Source: Rachycentron canadum
Taxonomy: Eukaryota; Chordata; Actinopteri; Carangiformes; Rachycentridae
NCBI GenBank assembly: GCA_038496675.1
Contig: CM076660.1
Location: 1,161,180 to 1,225,179 of the forward strand
Direction: 5' to 3'
Length of the DNA: 64,000 bases
Shown: positions 1-11,700 of the stretch, piece by piece
Layout of the letters: every line of letters begins with the position of its first letter
Position numbering within the stretch: position 1 is the first letter of the stretch
Position numbers and translations under genes: made by a program
Notes under the pieces: model-generated
Seen by the model: the letters and a program-made list of their open reading frames with translations, nothing else
What the model was told of the DNA's origin: nothing
Database searches by the model: none

Positions 1-1242
1 ACTGACGCTAGCACCGCGAGGCTAATTTAAACAACCAGGGTTGGGTTAAACGTGATATGATGTGAACATGGCATCGTCATATTTCATTAAAAAAATTAAG
101 ATAAATTACAAAGAAAAGAATCTCACTGCTAATGCACTGTCACATAGGCATACTAACGGCACTTAATGCAAACCCACATATAGCACATACACATTAGATG
201 GAATTAGATAGTATCCGAGTTCTTATGCTCTGTCGTACCATCCCGGTCCAATTCCAATGGGAACAGTAGCCATTAGGTGCATGTAGTGTGCCTATTGGGC
301 TTTAAAACAGAAAGGAGGGAGTAAAAATCCTTGAATAATCTCAGCTGCAGTTAAGCTTTGTAGGAGGAGGAAGAAGAGAAGGTGAGGAAAAAGGAAGAAG
401 AAGAAGAAGAAGAGCGGAGGAGGAGGTGGTTGGGGTTGGTGATCACCCTAGTGATTCTGGTACTGAAATGCTCTTGAGGGAGAAAGGGAACAGATCAGTG
501 TCTCTTCTATTAAATCTCTGGAGACTTAATTTTCCTTTCAGTTTCTACCAGGAGCAAAAAGAGCGTGAGTGCATGTGTCGTTTATGTGTTAAAATAGCTT
601 AACTGTGTGTGAGCCAGTGTGTGCATCCATATGTGTGTGCGACTGTTAGGGTCAGACCGATACATATCACCAATACTGTCCTGCCACGTGTATTAAAAAG
701 TTGTTAAAATGTGACACAATGTTTTGTTTTGTTTGTTTTTTTTTTGTTCTTTTCTTCGTGTATTTCAATTTAAAAGCCTAATATGTTCCAGTGTACTGTG
801 TGTATAAAGAGCTTCGATGTGTCTGAGACCCGGGGGAGAGTTTTCGTGTCCCATGATGCTCTAAACGCTGTTTTCAAAGGCTTTTCCTCATATAAAATTA
901 AGGGAACAAATATGTTTAGCATTGAAATATTGGCACAAAATATTAGTCCAGTTCAAATTTTTCCGTACTGGTCCTTTAAAACATATCGGTTGAGCCTAAA
1001 TATCAGTCTGAGTGTCTGTGTGTTTGACGTATGCATCAGTGTATCTGTATAGGTACAGTATCAATGATTGTTTATCCATCAGCTCTGGCAGTCTTTGTAT
1101 GTGTCTGTGTTTGCTTTGAATCAGTCCTAGAGGCAGGCGATGTGTGTACATCTGTCTGTGTTTTTGTTTTTTTTTTTGTTGTTGTTGCCTGTCTTTCTTT
1201 CAGGGTATCTCTGTGTTTATTCATATTTGTTTGCATCAAGTC
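1..1242 (-). other. sgcd 3' UTR and 3' flank
   Basis: This is the sequence downstream of the stop on the minus strand. An AATAAA hexamer lies at 1221-1216, only about 22 bases after the stop; its downstream sequence is AC/A-rich on the transcript strand rather than GU-rich, so its use as the poly(A) signal is uncertain and the 3' UTR may be longer. The region holds TG-rich and T-rich low-complexity stretches (about 570-640, 721-750, 1010-1190) and a GA-rich patch at 361-430. The short plus-strand open frames at 783-1246 are TG-repeat artefacts. No other gene is visible. Confidence 0.5.
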
Positions 1243-1428
1243 CTAGAGGCAGACATTGTTGCTGATCTGGCAGGTGGATCCGGTGCCGGCCTGGGACAGG
1301 AAAAGCCTCCCGTTGGGGCAAACGCAAACCTCGTAGACAGTCTGCCTGGTCCCCGAGGACGAGGAGCTGGTGGAGGCCTTCCCCTCCGGCAGCCGCATCA
1401 GGCGAATCCTCCGAGCGTCCAGAGAGAT
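1243..1428 (-). CDS. sgcd: sgcd last coding exon with stop
   Basis: This 186-bp coding segment follows acceptor ctccacctcag (AG at 1430-1429), begins ISLDARRIRL directly after the ...KDGE of exon d (phase 0), and ends VCL then TAG at 1245-1243. It encodes 61 residues. The C-terminus holds the family's cysteine cluster: C35 and C37 (EVCVCPNG), C53 (GSTCQ) and C60 (NVCL), thought to form disulfides in the extracellular tip. RLFLSQAG and GSTCQI are delta-like, while RQTVYE-CVCPNG reads more like zeta. A run STSSSSSG sits in the variable loop where, from memory, the mammalian delta subunit has a short SYTPTG-like segment. The 110-codon minus-strand open frame at 1549-1217 overlaps in another frame and is not the product. 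Confidence 0.93.
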   Translation of the reverse strand: MSLDARRIRLMRLPEGKASTSSSSSGTRQTVYEVCVCPNGRLFLSQAGTGSTCQISNNVCL

Positions 1429-1726
1429 CTGAGGTGGAGAGAGACGGACAATGAGACTCGGGCAGGACAGACGGAAAAAATGGGACAGGAAGGTTTGGAA
1501 ACCTGGGATTCTGGTCTGAGGATGATATATGAAGTATTTTTGTGAACATGTTTGCTGTATTTTACGTTTTACATAACAGAGACATGAGTAGGTGTGAAGC
1601 TGAGGGAGACACGTCTGGGTAAGTTGGATAAGTTACAGCTACACAACTCTACTACATGAATATGAAGAGATGAGAGGAAAAAGGAGAGAAACTGGAGGGA
1701 AAAACAACAACAACAAGAAAAACAAG

Positions 1727-1925
1727 GAGTGGATCTGACCTGCTCTGTACTCTAGCCTCTAAATGGACCATCATTTAAAACATGAACATCATGTTGTATT
1801 GAAGTATTGAAACTAGAGACTGGGACGAGAAGAAGAGAGAAGTAGGGACATTTTCCCATAGACTTCAATACAATCTGACTTCCTTTACAACCAGTCGCGC
1901 CCTGATGGTCATGAAGATAGAAGGG
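1727..1925 (+). mobile_element. family A repeat, internally deleted copy
   Basis: This matches the family A core: CTCTAAATGGACCATCATTT, GAACATCATGTTGTATTGAAG, GACATTTTCCCATAGACTTC and the CGCCCTGATGGTCAT end. The segment between the GACCTGCTCTGTACTCTA part and the CCTCTAAATGG part is missing relative to full copies. The element has no coding capacity; it is a non-autonomous interspersed repeat whose class I cannot name. Confidence 0.75.
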
Positions 1926-2714
1926 ATTCAAATCAGGGACGCCTGCTCAGAGCTAATTATGATATGCATCCTAACCATATTGGCTTTTAATTACAAGTTG
2001 ATTGCCGTTGACATTACAATTGTGTCAATACACCTTTTTTTGAGTAGTTAGGCCTCTTTGGTTCGAGGGCATGTTGACCCATAACCTTTCTACAAAGATC
2101 TTCAGAAATTAATTAAAGATGTTTAGAAATTAGACAAGAATGACAGAGGAAAAAGAAAAAACCTGCCGAGCTAAGCAGAAAAAAGGTTTTACTGTCTGCT
2201 GATCCCCAGGTCTTAGCTGTAAAAAGAAAGTAAAACTGAAGATCCATTCAGCCACCCTCACAAACACACGCCCACACACAGCCACTCATCTTCTCATGCT
2301 ACTCCCCTCAACCCAACACTGATTGGAACAAACTGACTTTCTACCTCTGCACACACACAAACCACTGCTGCATGAATACCATCCCTCTGCCCTCCCCTCT
2401 TCCCTCCCAGCCTCCAGGGGCTCATACAAGGGCTGGTGTTTCACTGGCTGAGGAGAGGAGGAGCTCTCCAGCCATAAAAAAGGTAAAGGAGCCATTACCG
2501 GGCGCCTCGGGGAGGCATCGCTATCAAGTGACCTGGAACACTTTTAAAGCAGAGTCTCAACTGACTTCCTCAGACAGCTGCTGTTGAACAAATCTTTCAC
2601 CACGAAGGGTGGACGATGTGAGGCACCTGTGTGTAGGAGAGTGTGAGGCTGGGTGATCCTTGTGTGTGTGGAGGGCAAAAGTACACATGGCTTTGGCAGG
2701 TCAAGGTAAAACCA

Positions 2715-3150
2715 GTAAACCAGATACTCCTGTGGGAATCGCCACCTTAACGTGGTGGAGGGGTTTGTTTGTGCTCTCAGGTGCAGGAGCCTCTGGAAGG
2801 GTCTCCCAAAGCAAAGGAATCCCAGGGGAGGGATCCAGACTAGGAGTGATCTCCAAAAACAGATGAAAGGAAAACTTCAGGATTGTGTCACCTTGTCCAG
2901 ATTAGGGAAACTGGGCAACCCTCGTGGAGCCAGACCTGGGAGCTCATCAGCACTGCATCTGGTGACCAGGGCAGGAAAAGGCTCAAAAAAACTATGTGTC
3001 ATCACCATCCTCTGGGCTCACCAAGCGTTGGGTTGGGGTACATCGTAAGCACCAAGTCAGGATGCCCAGGACCTGACCTGGTGGCATCACAAACTAACTC
3101 TAGAGACATGGTATATAACCTCTCTGACTGGGAGGGACCTGGTAGATCTA
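2715..3150 (+). mobile_element. LINE 5' region remnant
   Basis: GGAATCGCCACCTTAACGTG, GTGGAGGGGTTTGT, AGGGTCTCCCAAAGCAAAGG, GCTCACCAAGCGTTGGG and GAGACATGGTATATAACCTC resemble the 5' leader and start of the endonuclease reading frame of a common teleost non-LTR retrotransposon (a G-T-W-N-V-T-S-L-like start, here RDMVYNLS). Clade assignment from memory is uncertain. The frame is broken and no reverse transcriptase follows. Confidence 0.5.
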
Positions 3151-3174
3151 TATGTGTAGTGAGAGTGAACTAGG

Positions 3175-3425
3175 AAGGTAGATGTTAAAGGTCCATACGG
3201 TCTAAAGGTAGATGTTAAAGGTCCATACGGTCTAAGCTGTCAGGACGTCTGGAACTTTGTGATGTCACAACAAAGCAGCCACTGCCCTAATTCATGTCCG
3301 AAGACTGGTTTATCCAGAGGTCACCGTCTAACCCTTTTACCGGATATCTGCTATATTTTTATTCACTCACTCAGCCAATCAGAAGCGAGACTCACAGCTT
3401 ACGACTGTGAGTGGTTTCAGGAAGT
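3175..3425 (+). mobile_element. family B MITE, two 30-bp units
   Basis: Two copies of the 30-bp unit (core AAAGGTCCATACGGTCTAAA) are followed by ACTTTGTGATGTCACAACAAAG, TCAGCCAATCAGAAG and diverged sequence. The right terminal inverted repeat was not found, so the copy is 3'-truncated. Confidence 0.7.
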
Positions 3426-3754
3426 CTATTTCTGTATCAGCATGTGTGGTTTGTGGGCGTCTAATGACCAAAACCCTTCTGTAATTGAGAGAGTCAGAGG
3501 CAGAGTCTGAGTGTGTGAGTGTGTAGATGTGTGTGCATGTGTATGTGTAAGACAGAGGTTTGACAAATGGACATTTGCAACACTAATGGAGTGTGAGACC
3601 ATGAGTCTAATTATATAAATTGACCATCGTGAGTTCAACAGCCTCATTCTCGACCACACACCCGTGAAAACTGCGAGGGGATGTGATGTGGGCGTGGCTC
3701 CTGCACCGCTACTGTGGTTACTTTTAATTGGACTAAACTGAATCCAAGGTCACC

Positions 3755-3757
<3 letters not shown>

Positions 3758-3786
<29 letters not shown>
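3758..3786. repeat. (CT)n microsatellite
   Basis: About 14 CT repeats. Confidence 0.95.
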
Positions 3787-3789
<3 letters not shown>

Positions 3790-5254
3790 ATCCGTCTCAT
3801 ATCAGCCTGTCTTAATGTATGAAACTGTTTTTGTGGGAAACTTTTAAACACTTTCTTCTCCCTAATCCTCCTCCGTTGATTTTAACAGATCTGACATGAC
3901 ACGACTGGTGCAACCTAAGGAGGGAAATCCTTTTATCAGTGCAGCCGACCGTGATGAATGTGAGGACTGATGTGTGTAACGAATCAGGGGATGGTTGGAG
4001 GAATTTAGGAGCCGGCAGGAAGGGATGAAAGAAGGAGAGAAGCAGTGTGAGGATGAGGAGTGGATGAGAAAATGGAGAAAAAAAAGATGGTAAATAAGCA
4101 CAGTTGAAGACAGAAAGAGGTCAGAGGAAGGAGGAGGAGAGGATGTGGAAGAGGAAAGACGGAAAAAATGGATGGAAGAAAGAATGTGAAAGAGGGATTG
4201 GTGACTGAAATGAGGATGGGAGGAGGAGAGACAGAGAGAAAAACAATCAACTTCTGTCCTATAGGCTATAACAGATTCTGGTGGACGGCCAGTATGTGGG
4301 AAATTGCCACCAGCCAATAGCAAAATGTCCATGTTGGCCGAGGGAGCTCACTATTGTTTGTATTGTTGTCTGCTAAAAATAAGTTTGGACAGAAGAAAAA
4401 CTGAATTGCGATGGAGCCCCCATCAGCCATTACGGCCCCTGGACAAGAAAAGTTAATTTCAGAGTGGGAGGCTTTTCTCTGGGCAGAAAAGAAAAGCACG
4501 TCTGAAGTAACAGGACTGTATTTAACACAGGAAATCATTTCTGAAGCTAATTTTTTGTCCTTAAATGAAACAAGACGTTTTAGCTCATTCTCATCCACCA
4601 CTCAAATAAACAACTTAATGAAGGGATTGATTTAATAACAATTGAGGCTATATTTCAGCTCTAAGACTGGTGGTGTTAATTAGCCATCATTTCAAAGAGA
4701 TGACTCCAGAGGTACTGTATCAGTCATTAATGGCCTTTTTTTGGAGGGAATGAGGAGCTTGGCTTCAAAAAGCCAATTAGTTAAACGTCAAATCTATTTT
4801 TTGATTGAGTTAAAACTAAATATAGTTCCTGAAATGTTTCACTATCCTCTGCATTCGTTCTTTTATCATTCTTCTCCTGATTGGATGCTATTTCTATCTG
4901 AGTAATTACTAATATCTATGGAGGACAAGAAAAACAGTCCAACCAACGGTTTCTGTCCAGATGATCTAACTGCAATATAAATGTTTGTTACAATCCCTCG
5001 TCGCACATACAAAACAGTACACGCACAATTTTGTATGTGCTCAATTTTTAAGCACAAGGCAAATTCATAATTTTAAGTTTTCTCTTCCACATACATTTGC
5101 CCTCCTTTCGGTTTGTAATCTGACTAATCTTAATCTGACTCTGTGTCTCTTGATCCATGAAACAACCACTTTTGGTTTTGCCAGATCGCAGCAGTGAACC
5201 CCCGGGGAGGACAACGATCAACGCCACGTTCATTTGTGCTGTTGGCTGACGCAC

Positions 5255-5378
5255 CTCTCCGTCTTTGGACTCCAGTCGCAGCTCGTTCCTGCAGATGGCC
5301 TGGATGTCTCCGGCCTCGGCCAGGATCTGGATGCCTTTAGGAGCCTCCATCAGCAGGGAGCGAGTGGGAGACTCCAGC
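5255..5378 (-). CDS. sgcd: sgcd coding exon d
   Basis: This 124-bp exon follows acceptor gtctgtccccag (AG at 5380-5379) and ends GGAGAG before gtgcgtca, a usable but weaker donor. The first base completes the split arginine. The product runs LESPTRSLLMEAPKGIQILA, then EAGDIQAICRNELRLESKDG and a final E. LESPTRSL and MEAP[KR]G are the most conserved sarcoglycan motifs. ELRLESKDGE matches delta rather than zeta (remembered as ELHLQSTEGE). The single cysteine in this exon is at a position also occupied in delta. A longer minus-strand open frame (5350-5048) merely reads through the donor into the intron. Confidence 0.93.
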
Positions 5379-5580
5379 CTGGGGACAGACAGGTGGAGCA
5401 GCTCTGTTAGTGTTTTATTTAGTTTTTGGTCTATAACTAAAGGTTTTTATTTGTGTCACACATCTTAATTAGAATCCAACTTCTTCTTGGAACTTAATAC
5501 ACGACTCTGAAGCCGCCTGTCTTTGAATCACCAGATCAGTTTCCGGTTGACCCATCATTGTTGATCACCTTGACAGAAGT

Positions 5581-5625
5581 CCATCCGTCATCTTTACCAC
5601 TTACCGGTGCAGGGTCATGGGAAGG
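5581..5625 (-). mobile_element. tail fragment of SINE-type fish repeat
   Basis: CCATCCGTCATCTTTACCAC then TTACCGGTGCAGGGTCATGG resembles the reverse complement of the same repeat's 3' tail. Confidence 0.4.
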
Positions 5626-6869
5626 ACAACCTTCTTGCCGCGAGGCGACAGTGTCAACCACTCCACATTGATACCACCACACATTTCGTTGTAAATGGCT
5701 GACAAATAACAACTCTCACGTGGGGTGCACTGTATGAGACCCTCATCTAACAACCCTAACCCTAAAATGTCTTAAAACCTGAACCATAGTTTAAAGCCTC
5801 AAGCCACAAAACAGCCCCGACTCTCAGAAAGCCATCGGCAGACTGTCAACATTTAAAACTCAAATTGGTCGTCGCACAAGAACACGCCCACATTTCAAGG
5901 GGCCAGCGCCGTGACTGGAGTGTAAATTGAGTGGATCTGACTCTTGAACACTGCAGCCCACCTGCGCGCTCTGGCTGCTTACAGATGTCAGCGCGAGGAT
6001 TAAAAACTCAGCCCACTCCTCTTCACACCTCGACAAAGCCACTCAGAGCCACAAGCCGATCGTTACAGGAAGCAGCAGAGGTGTCAGAATGCTTCGGCGG
6101 ATCCAGACTTGTGGAGGAGGTCTCTGTAGACTTCCTGTCTTCCTGTCACCACGGCAGTTGTGCATAAAATACGTGATATTTTCTCCTCGGGGCTTTCATT
6201 GATATCACACACACTGTATTCAGCTGGAGGACTGCGAGCTTTTGTTCTGAATGAGCTGCAGCTATTAAAGGTCTTGTTTATATGTGCAGATATCATCAGC
6301 TCCAGTGCTCTGGGTCGATGTAAGTATATGAACGCCCTATCTGGAGATCTCTTATCTCCAGCTAGAAAGTTGAAACACAAATTAAACAGTGGAGGCGTCT
6401 CTGTGCAGCTCCTTGTTTTTGCCATGGATGCATTACCCCACAGGGGTAGATGTCCCTTATTGCTATAAAGTCCATGACCAGATGCCGATGTCCCTTGCTT
6501 GAATTCCCATTGCGCAGCTTTCTGTTACTTATTTCCTCACACACAGAAACACAACTGTACTTTATTATTACAACAGTTTTAACTTTCATTTCATTTTATT
6601 CATGTTTTTCTTTCAGTTTGGCTTTAAATACCAAAACATCCACGAGCTTCAAAAACAATCTGATTTAAACTGCAGAAATATTTTATCTGATATTTATCAG
6701 AGCCTATTCTTTATCTTGAGCTCAAAATTCATGTAGTTAATGTAAAATAGTTGGAAAAATATATAATGTTTTACTCTAAAAGGCACCAAAATGTACTCGG
6801 GATGACAGCACACACCTTCTTTTTTGTGATTTGCCAATTTTTTATTTATTTTTTTGTTTTAGTTCCTTT

Positions 6870-7194
6870 TTACAGTCTGTCAATCACACTGTAGCCACGC
6901 CCCCTAACTCATCCCCTCCTTTCTGGTCTATTTTCCTCTAAATGGACCATCATTTAAAAAATGAACATCATGTTGTATTGAAGACTTGAAACTAGAGACT
7001 GAGACCATAAACTCATTAGGAAAACGTTTACTGAGCTAATAAATCAAGGGAGAAGTAGGGACATTTTCCCATAGACTTCAATACAATCTGACTCCTTTAA
7101 CCACCAGTGGAGTCGCCCCCTGATGGTCATTAGAGAGGATGAAGGTTTAAGGCTCTTCAGCGTTGGCTTCACTTTATATCCACATACTCTAAGT
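6870..7194 (+). mobile_element. family A repeat, 3' two-thirds
   Basis: It starts at ACAGTCTGTCAATCACACTG and runs through the core (CTCTAAATGGACC, GAGACTGAGACCATAAACTC, TAGGGACATTTTCCCATAG, GTCGCCCCCTGATGGTCATT) to the end ACATACTCTAAGTGG. The 5' part with the GCCATCTTGG motif is absent. Confidence 0.85.
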
Positions 7195-7247
7195 GGATTT
7201 TCATTAATTTTCATTTAAATTTAATTTTTATTTAAATTTTAAATTTT

Positions 7248-7372
7248 CATTTAAAAAATGAACATCATGTTTTATTGAAGACTTGAAACTAGAGACTGAG
7301 ACCATAAACTCATTAGGAAAACGTTTACTGAGCTAATAAATCAAGGAGAAGTAGGGACATTTTCCCATAGAC
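7248..7372 (+). mobile_element. family A repeat, partial direct duplicate
   Basis: A second copy of the core (GAACATCATG... to TTTCCCATAGA), in the same orientation and only about 55 bp after the previous copy, separated by AT-rich DNA built from TTTAAATT-like motifs. Confidence 0.8.
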
Positions 7373-8569
7373 CCAACTGTACAGTAAAGTCTGATGCAAA
7401 CTATCAAGGCAAAATGTCACTTCCGAGGCCGATCTCCACGTCTTTTCTTTCAAAGGGCCCAGTGAGAGTTGGTGTTGACAGCGAGTCAGTGTGAACAACA
7501 GTGGAGGTTATTGTTGAGGATGAGCTGCTTGAGCTGTGTAAAGGACAGGAGGGAGGAAATGCCAGACGAAAGCTGATGAGCATCACAAAGACAAATACGT
7601 CAACTGATTATGAGAGAGAGCAAGTTTCCAAATTAAAACTTTAATCTCTTACAAATGAACCCTTTGCTCTTTGCCCAGAGAGGGTTAAGCTCTACCATGT
7701 ATTAATTACAGTGCTGGTAATAGGGAGATAAATGAAATATGTCGCCTAATGCGCCGTCATTTCGGTTGTTTGATTTTCAGTCTTTATACGATAAGGCTAT
7801 TTAAAACAAGTGCTACAATAAATTGGATAAATCCAGTCAGGTTTTCAAGCAGGTTTCCTTCCACACACATCAGACCACCATTGTGTATCAGCCTGCTTTT
7901 ATTTCATCCTCCATCAACAGTGCTGACACTATCTATTAGTATTCTCACTCACTGATGCCCCTTGAGGGCAAATAAAAACTGATTAGACCCAGCACAATTT
8001 AAAACTCTTGTATCTGGACATTAAGTGAGCACAGATGAGACTTTAATCTTACACTTTGCAAAACAAGGGAGTAAAAATTGATCCCGCAGACATCGCGGTA
8101 GGAATACTGAAAATCTTCAGACTGGTTCTGAATCTGACGGCAAGAGAACAACCACCTCCCCACTTCTCTTAATTCTCTCGCCTCCTCCCTCATTCTGGTT
8201 TTAAGAGGAAGCCGATGGTGGACTACGGCGGTGGGCATCTTTAAGCCTCCAATAAGCCAAATCTCTTTGCCCTGACCTCCTGAACCTCGTTAGCTTTAAC
8301 TTCATGTGTTAGCTCAAAAGAGCTTTTTCCCTCCTCAATAAAACTCGAATTGAACGATGTTCTATCCAGGTGGAGCAAAAGGCCCAATGAAAAAGAAGCT
8401 TTTCTGGCTGTTCTTGACTTGCTTTTATATCAGCAGTTAACTATCAACTATCCCTGGGAGCTGTTCTGATATCACCAGACTCACAGAACCAATGGTTTCA
8501 TGGAGATGGATTCATTCATTTGTCTGTGCCACTCTCTGCTCTTTATGTCAAATTTCCACCACATGGAAA

Positions 8570-8745
8570 ATCTCTGTGAAGATTCTCCGACATCCAGGTC
8601 ACGGTTATCCAAGAAAGGCTGAGTCAAGATCAGCAAGACAGATCCTGGAGGACTTATCCCAAAGGCTTCTGGTTGTTGATACTTTCTGAAGCAATCTCTT
8701 GGATGGGAAGTGAAACATCTTCCAGTCCATTTGCCCATGATTCAG
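8570..8745. mobile_element. possible teleost repeat fragment
   Basis: The phrase CTCTTGGATGGGAAGTGAAA followed by CATCTTCCAGTCCA resembles a motif seen widely in fish repeats (CTTGGATGAGAGGTGAAACG-like). No ends can be defined and the class is unknown. Confidence 0.3.
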
Positions 8746-11700
8746 TTTTTCCTGGATACACATGGAAATGATGACGATGTCAGATTTGGTGATTACGGTG
8801 CCTTTAATTCTTTCCACAACTTGGTCAAGACACGTCCTGACGTAATCGCCCCGACCTGAAAGGGTTCCCTCCTCTTGGGTCATTTGATGAAGGGACTGAA
8901 GATGTTTCACTCGACTGACTGGTCTCTTGCGTTGACAAATTCTGTCAGATAATCTTTCGCCCTGAAAGAGCCTGAAGAATCTGTTGGGTGGAAGATGGTT
9001 TCCTTCAGACCAAAGGCAGTGAAGTCAGTTCAGGACAAAGAAACAACAGGACCCAAATTTGATAGTTTAAGGTCAAAGGGTTGTGCAGGAAATGACAGGA
9101 TGGAATTGCAACTGACATTTGTCCAGGGATGAAATTTGGTGTTTTTGGCTCAAGGTTCCCGCCTCTTCACCCCTACGATGAAATGACCTTAATAGTTGAG
9201 GACAAAGAGGCCCAGTTTTCTCCAGCATTGATAAGAACTCAGAAGTTTCCATTGTTTGTGGATGGGATGTAAAACAACTCAACTCTGCCTCCCACCTCTT
9301 CATCATCCCTCTTTCTCTTAGGGAATTAAATACTCCTCTCCTATAGCTATGTTATTTTAATTTCTTCTCTCCTCATTTCCTTTCCTTTTCCTTCCAACCC
9401 CTTTTCTCTGTTTCTTTGACTTTTATTTCTATCTTATTCTAAAGTCTTACCTTTTTAGAATCTAGATTTAACAAAGAAACTCCTGAAATTTGAAAGTGAA
9501 GAATGAATTTGATAGATTCTATCTGCCTCTTTTAATATTATATTCCATTGTCTGTTTCTGTCTTTGCTTTTTATTCCTGTCTTTCTTTCCCCGTTGTCAC
9601 CTATTACTTTTATGGCCGCCACAACCTCATTTCCCCATAGCGATCAATAAAGTTTCATCTTGTTCTCTTTCTTGTTTTCTATTCCGCTGTTGTACATCCT
9701 CTTATCCTTTCTCTTTTCTTGGCAGCACTTCATATCTACAACTGGGATCAAAGGTTAATAACTTTTCACGCTTCCTCCTCATATCGCCCGCCGTCAGATA
9801 ATAACGGAAATGATTGGGGGTTTTTGACACGACAGAAATTGTAAACTTGCGGAGTCTGAGGCGCGTGGGCAGCTTTCGCACTCTCCCTTTCCTCGCCACG
9901 TGACTCCCTTTGTCCTTGGCGATGACGGCTCCTTTAAATCATTTGCCACCGTTTGAACACAGTGGTCAGAACAGTTTGGTGTTATAAATATATAAGCTAT
10001 GGAGAGTTGAAATGGGCAATGCAGCAAATCATAGGTTAAATGGCAATCTCGGGCGATACGGGTGAAGCTGATTGCTTCGCGGGGCTTTGTGAACGTACCC
10101 GGCGGACGGCCTGAACACTGGGGAACAGACCATCCTCTCAATTACCGAGATCAGTGTAAAACGAAGGTGTGGAGGAAAAATGGAAGAGTGGCTGTGACAT
10201 TGGAGGGGACAGAAAGGAAAGGGGAAGGGGAGGATGAAAAGAAAGGGCGTGAAGATGGTATCTGAATTTGCCACCTTGTACATTTTTTTTCCCCCAGCTT
10301 TTTTTCTTTTTTCTTCTGATAAGGCTCAGAGGTGTTTACAGTGCAGGCTCTATTTGTACTGATGTAATATGCTGCCCTTTATTTTCTTTTTATCAGGAAT
10401 AAGGTGGTTTTCTGTGTCTGGATCCCAGTTTTTTTTTTTTTTTTAAGTGATTTAGAAATCAGACAGGACTGAGTGAAGATTAGCATCAGAGATTAACATA
10501 AAAGAAGTGAGCAATAATAAAGCAGAAAGGACAAGTGAGAAGAGAAGAAAGAGGATCAGAAGACGGTGTGAGAAGGAGAGCTGAAGTTCAGACAGGGATA
10601 AAGAAGCACGGGTGAGGCAAGAAGAAGAAGAAGATGAGAGGGAGGTGGGAAAGGAGATTAGAGACAAGCTTAAGGTAACGTCCACTGAATCTCTGATCTC
10701 TAAACAGACCACAGTGGTCAAGCGGGTCTGTGGTGTCAATGGTTAGGGACCTAACCCTAACCCTGAGGGGTAATAGACTAATAAACAGTGAGGCTGTATT
10801 GGCGCCGTTGGTTTTTGAGCCGAATGCTACCGTCGCCGTGCTAATATGCTCACAAAAGGTGAATCTCAATTCAGAAGCCGCATCAAATGCAGAGCACAGC
10901 GTCTTTCAAATGCAACCGAGAAATGTGTCCTTTGTTGGACGGGAAAAGAAGGATCCAACAGGGGCCAAACATTTTGAAGCCTGACGTTCGTAATTTGTCC
11001 GTCGGCCGGAGGCTACGGTGAATCATGAGACGGGCCGCAGCTAGCTGGTTAGCATGCTAACTTCAGTAGAGGAAGAGACACGATAGAGACCAAGACTTAA
11101 AATTGGTGTCTCTTGGTGAGTAAAGGAATAAAGTTTGCTGCCAAATTCGGACTGATACGTTACGCTAATGTCAACCATGTATCAACAGCGAAACCTGCAA
11201 ATAGCTCCCTTTAACGACATCGTGATACCAATGCTAGTGACAACAACAATAAATCTGAGCAGTTTCTGGAACGGCCTCCGTCCAATCGTTCGCAACACTG
11301 TTGGACTTAATCTCCCGCTGTGTCCATCTGTCGGTGCAGTTTCAATCTTTTCACAGATTGCTGAGCGTTAAAGTCTGTCCATGCAGGGTGAGTCGAGGGA
11401 CACGTCTCGCCGGATTGAGTCAAGTGTGACTCTATCAAACTTTTCATGATGTGAAAACTTTCAGGAAGTTTGAGACGCTTCACATCTCATTTCACCTCAA
11501 GACAAAAAAAATAATAATAAACCTCACAATTCTTCTTCTTCTTCTTCTTCTGCTGCTTCCATTGCTTTTTTTCTCCCTCCTCTAGTCACACATTCACTTT
11601 CCCTCTTATTGCTTCATATATTCTTTTTATCTGTGCTGTGAATTGGTCAGGACATAAATCAAGGCGCGCTATCAAATTCACCTACGCTGCCATTTTCCTC

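Larger units (their letters stand above)
1429..5254 (-). other. sgcd intron between exon d and last exon (3.8 kb)
   Basis: This GT-AG intron contains a truncated family A copy (about 1727-1925), a LINE 5'-end remnant (about 2715-3150), a family B copy with two 30-bp units (3175-3425), a (CT)n microsatellite (3758-3786) and a purine-rich stretch (4010-4240). The remainder (about 4260-5250) is unique-looking AT-rich DNA in which I see no gene or RNA. Confidence 0.85.

Noticed and set aside
1216..1221. AATAAA on the minus strand as the certain sgcd poly(A) signal
   Set aside because: Only about 22 bases after the stop and lacking a GU-rich downstream element; kept as possible, not asserted.
1144..1545. 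133-codon forward open frame over the last sgcd exon
   Set aside because: Antisense shadow of the exon joined to a T-rich stretch.
1217..1549. 110-codon reverse open frame over the last sgcd exon
   Set aside because: Reads the exon in another frame; the sarcoglycan C-terminus is encoded in the frame ending at 1243.
10748..10765. Telomere-like CCCTAA units (also at about 5750-5763)
   Set aside because: Only two to three units; far too short for an interstitial telomere and expected by chance in 64 kb.
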